This document shows positions 6,570-8,239 of a DNA stretch of 8,239 bases, piece after piece. The position numbers and the translations under genes are program-made. The stretch comes from JBDTMC01 sp039934475 (GTDB lineage: Bacteria; Acidobacteriota; Terriglobia; Bryobacterales; Bryobacteraceae), in assembly GCA_039934475.1 (NCBI GenBank), contig JBDTMC010000359.1, positions 1 through 8,239 of the forward strand, in the 5' to 3' direction. How positions within the stretch are numbered: the first letter of the stretch is position 1; each line of letters starts with the position of its first letter. Below the pieces are notes generated by a model. It was not told the DNA's origin. It saw only the letters and a list, made by a program, of their open reading frames with translations, and did no database searches.

Positions 6570-6747
6570 GAGGCTTCAGAAGAGCGTGAAATTCGCGGTC
6601 AAGAACCACGTAGTCACCCTCACCGGCGACGTGGAATCTCAAGCGATTCGCGCACGGGCCCAGCAGGTCGCCTCGGAAGTTCCCAACGTGCAGCAGGTTG
6701 TGAACGAGTTGCAGGTGAAAGGGCAGAAGGCGACTTCCACGCCTTAG
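6195..6747 (+). pseudogene. Two-BON-domain lipoprotein gene interrupted by an apparent frameshift
   Basis: The start is ATG 6195, with AGAGAGG (6183-6189) 5 bases upstream. Residues 1-22 form a lipoprotein signal: Lys2/Arg4, a Leu-rich core, then SYIGC with Cys22 as the likely lipidated residue, though Tyr-Ile-Gly-Cys is a loose lipobox. BON domain 1 (about 31-94) contains the GVVTLGGHV motif. A second BON domain begins near residue 107, but the frame stops at TGA 6567-6569 after 124 residues. Its remainder (SVKFAVKNHVVTLTGDV to VVNELQVK) continues in the +1 frame from about 6559 to the TAG at 6745-6747. Skipping one T at 6558 joins both halves into a 183-residue protein, close to the length I remember for such two-BON proteins. 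BON domains bind membranes or periplasmic partners and are linked to envelope stress. A sequencing error is as likely as true decay. Confidence 0.75.
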
Positions 6748-6881
6748 CTCACCGCATGCGGCTGGTCCAGACCGGCCGGCGACGGTTGCGATGAGCACGG
6801 TTCGGATGACCAAACCAATTCATAATGCGAGTATTGTAGTCTAGAAGTCGCTGCGATCATGCGCAATTTGAAGAGGATGAA

Positions 6882-8174
6882 ATGAGTATTAAAACGAGGA
6901 CTGCCCTTAAAGTCAAACTGTACCGTTCCGACTTGCCGATTGTGGAGGAGGGCGCCGCGGAAACCGTCCAGGCCGCGGCCGAAGCCGGCGGCGGCGTGCT
7001 GCGATGTTTCCCGAGTTTTGTGGGCCGCAAGTTCTGCTTGCCCGGCAAGAACCTGGAACTGGTGGACGCCGACTATTTCCCCGAAGGCCCGCACGGCTGG
7101 GCCATCGACGAGCGATGGAACGGTAGCGCCATTCTGGCCGATACGGGCAACGGAATTCATGGCGAAGGTCTGTGCCACTTCCACCATCCCGATGGGTTCC
7201 TGATCCCGATGGACGCCACGGTGCACGGGGCGCCCGACTTCATGGTTGGTCCGCTGTACCGGACGTTAGGCGGCACTGGTTTTTACAACAAAGAGTTCGA
7301 CAACCTGTACCCTCTGGGGCACCACATGCACCCGTGGAAGCCGGAGGCGTACAACTTCAATGCATGGCGCAACAAGCGGTACAACAACGACTGCCATACC
7401 TCAGTCGGGTTGATGCACTACTACGATGAAGAGATGCTGGCGGACGCCATCCGCGCCTTCATCGCCGGCAAAGACAATCACATCCGCAGCCACGCGCGTA
7501 ATCTTCTGGTCCGCATGGGCACCGGTTTCTTCACGCCGACGCGCATTCTGCATGGACCGGCGGCCGTCAACACTGAGGAGCCGCAGCGCGACCGTGACGA
7601 CTTCCGGTTCTACCAGAGCCACGTGCTGTGCCCGGACGGCGAAGTATTCCTCGGCCAGGAACTGCTCTTCCGGCATCTGCCGGAGGGACTTGAGGGCGAG
7701 GACCGTGTGCAGCGTCTGGTCTCTGACATCGACATGGCGCGCAACAAGGATCCATTCATCGTAGACAAACACCTGCTGATGCCGGTTGTGGATGAGGAAG
7801 TGAGTCAGGGCGGCTTCCACGATGAATGGCGTGTGTACGGCAAGCCGAACGGCGATGAGTTGTTCAGCCTGCGGCAGTTTGAGCTGGCTCCGGGCGCGGA
7901 GACTGTGCTGACGGGACCCGCGGCTCTGTGCATCATCCACTTCAGCCACGGCGCGGGGACGATTGGCAACCAGAAGGTGGAAGTGGAGACGGGCATCCGC
8001 CTCGGTCAACCCTTGCACGATGAGTTCGTGATTCCGTACGCGGCGGCGAAGAGCGGCGGCGTGCGGTTGGTGAATACGAGCAAGACCGAACCTCTGGTTG
8101 GCACGCGCTGCTGGGGACCGGAAGCCTGGGGCCACAGGATGCCCAAGGCGCCGTTCGAAACCTGGCCCCGCTAA
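6882..8174 (+). CDS. Cupin-fold protein, possibly a sugar-isomerase-like enzyme of unknown specificity
   Basis: This 430-residue soluble protein has no signal peptide or membrane segment. The start is ATG 6882, with AAGAGG (6871-6876) 5 bases upstream. The sequence PLGHHMHPWKPEAYNFN (about 144-160) fits the first cupin motif HxHx4E, with His148, His150 and Glu155 as likely metal ligands. A second barrel-like part around 330-362 (FELAPGAE, then CIIHFSHGAGTIG) resembles the region where bicupin and mannose-6-phosphate-isomerase-like proteins carry their second half. Two further His-rich patches, CHFHHPDG (98-105) and GLMHYYDEE (176-184), could add ligands or substrate contacts. A Mn/Fe/Zn-dependent isomerase or dioxygenase is possible; I cannot choose. 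The 134 bases upstream hold a CCGCATGCGG palindrome at 6752-6761 and no clear promoter. Its link to the genes upstream is unknown. Confidence 0.7.
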   Translation: MSIKTRTALKVKLYRSDLPIVEEGAAETVQAAAEAGGGVLRCFPSFVGRKFCLPGKNLELVDADYFPEGPHGWAIDERWNGSAILADTGNGIHGEGLCHFHHPDGFLIPMDATVHGAPDFMVGPLYRTLGGTGFYNKEFDNLYPLGHHMHPWKPEAYNFNAWRNKRYNNDCHTSVGLMHYYDEEMLADAIRAFIAGKDNHIRSHARNLLVRMGTGFFTPTRILHGPAAVNTEEPQRDRDDFRFYQSHVLCPDGEVFLGQELLFRHLPEGLEGEDRVQRLVSDIDMARNKDPFIVDKHLLMPVVDEEVSQGGFHDEWRVYGKPNGDELFSLRQFELAPGAETVLTGPAALCIIHFSHGAGTIGNQKVEVETGIRLGQPLHDEFVIPYAAAKSGGVRLVNTSKTEPLVGTRCWGPEAWGHRMPKAPFETWPR

Positions 8175-8179
8175 ATCGA

Positions 8180-8239
8180 TCAGGCGCCCAGATCCCACCT
8201 GCGGAAATACAGCGCCTGCCGCGCGATGGGCAGCGTCCG
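8180..8239 (-). CDS. Possible C-terminal end of a convergent minus-strand gene
   Basis: Read from the window edge on the minus strand, one frame is open for 19 codons (RTLPIARQALYFRRWDLGA) and stops at TGA (8182-8180), five bases from the cupin gene's stop. The basic/aromatic composition looks like real protein rather than random translation, and nothing else explains the end of the window. I do not recognise the family; 19 codons are too few to be sure. Confidence 0.3.
   Translation of the reverse strand, partial: RTLPIARQALYFRRWDLGA

Noticed and set aside
6801..6840. AT-richer stretch (CATAAT, TATTGT) as a promoter for the cupin gene
   Set aside because: No -35 hexamer lies 16-18 bases upstream of either candidate -10; the nearest TTGCGA and TTCGGA are 25-29 bases away.
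7401..8198. A 265-codon minus-strand open frame across the cupin gene
   Set aside because: It is opposite a well-supported coding frame with metal-binding motifs, its translation shows no domain pattern, and GC-rich genes commonly leave their antisense frames open.
1..8239. CRISPR array, tRNA, rRNA or insertion sequence
   Set aside because: I saw no regularly spaced direct repeats, no tRNA-like cloverleaf or rRNA sequence, and no transposase-like protein in any frame.

Overview
The window looks like a piece of chromosome from a GC-rich soil-type bacterium, most likely an acidobacterium of the Bryobacterales/Solibacter kind. This placement is an inference from remembered family resemblance: a class D-like sortase, an Rcp1-type single-domain response regulator, a CheB-CheR-PAS-kinase fusion and a two-BON lipoprotein together. 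No rRNA or marker gene is present to confirm it. Nearly all supported genes lie on the plus strand.

Region 1 (2-730) is an open frame running in from outside the window. Its first ~58 codons match the conserved core of a secreted purple-acid-phosphatase-like metallophosphoesterase (GNHEY motif). It then switches, in frame and within a few codons, to a class D-like sortase that has lost its N-terminal membrane anchor but keeps the His/Cys/Arg active site. This junction is the most unusual feature: a real gene fusion by deletion, or a chimeric assembly.

Region 2 (764-5634) is a compact signalling cassette. It holds a stand-alone receiver protein, a 1216-residue CheB-CheR-coiled coil-PAS-PAS-histidine kinase, and a short second histidine kinase that overlaps the large one by 8 bases. 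The second kinase resembles the catalytic half of the first and is probably a diverged duplicate. No chemoreceptor, CheA, CheW or DNA-binding regulator is present, so the output probably passes through the single-domain receiver. A strong hairpin at 5651-5681 closes the cassette.

Region 3 (5635-6194) is about 560 bases without a recognised gene. It holds the hairpin, a 35-codon small ORF with a very good ribosome binding site, and a perfect 10-base inverted repeat around a 44-base centre.

Region 4 (6195-8239) holds a two-BON-domain lipoprotein gene broken by an apparent one-base frameshift, a 430-residue cupin-type protein with a metal-binding motif, and perhaps the last 19 codons of a minus-strand gene converging on it.
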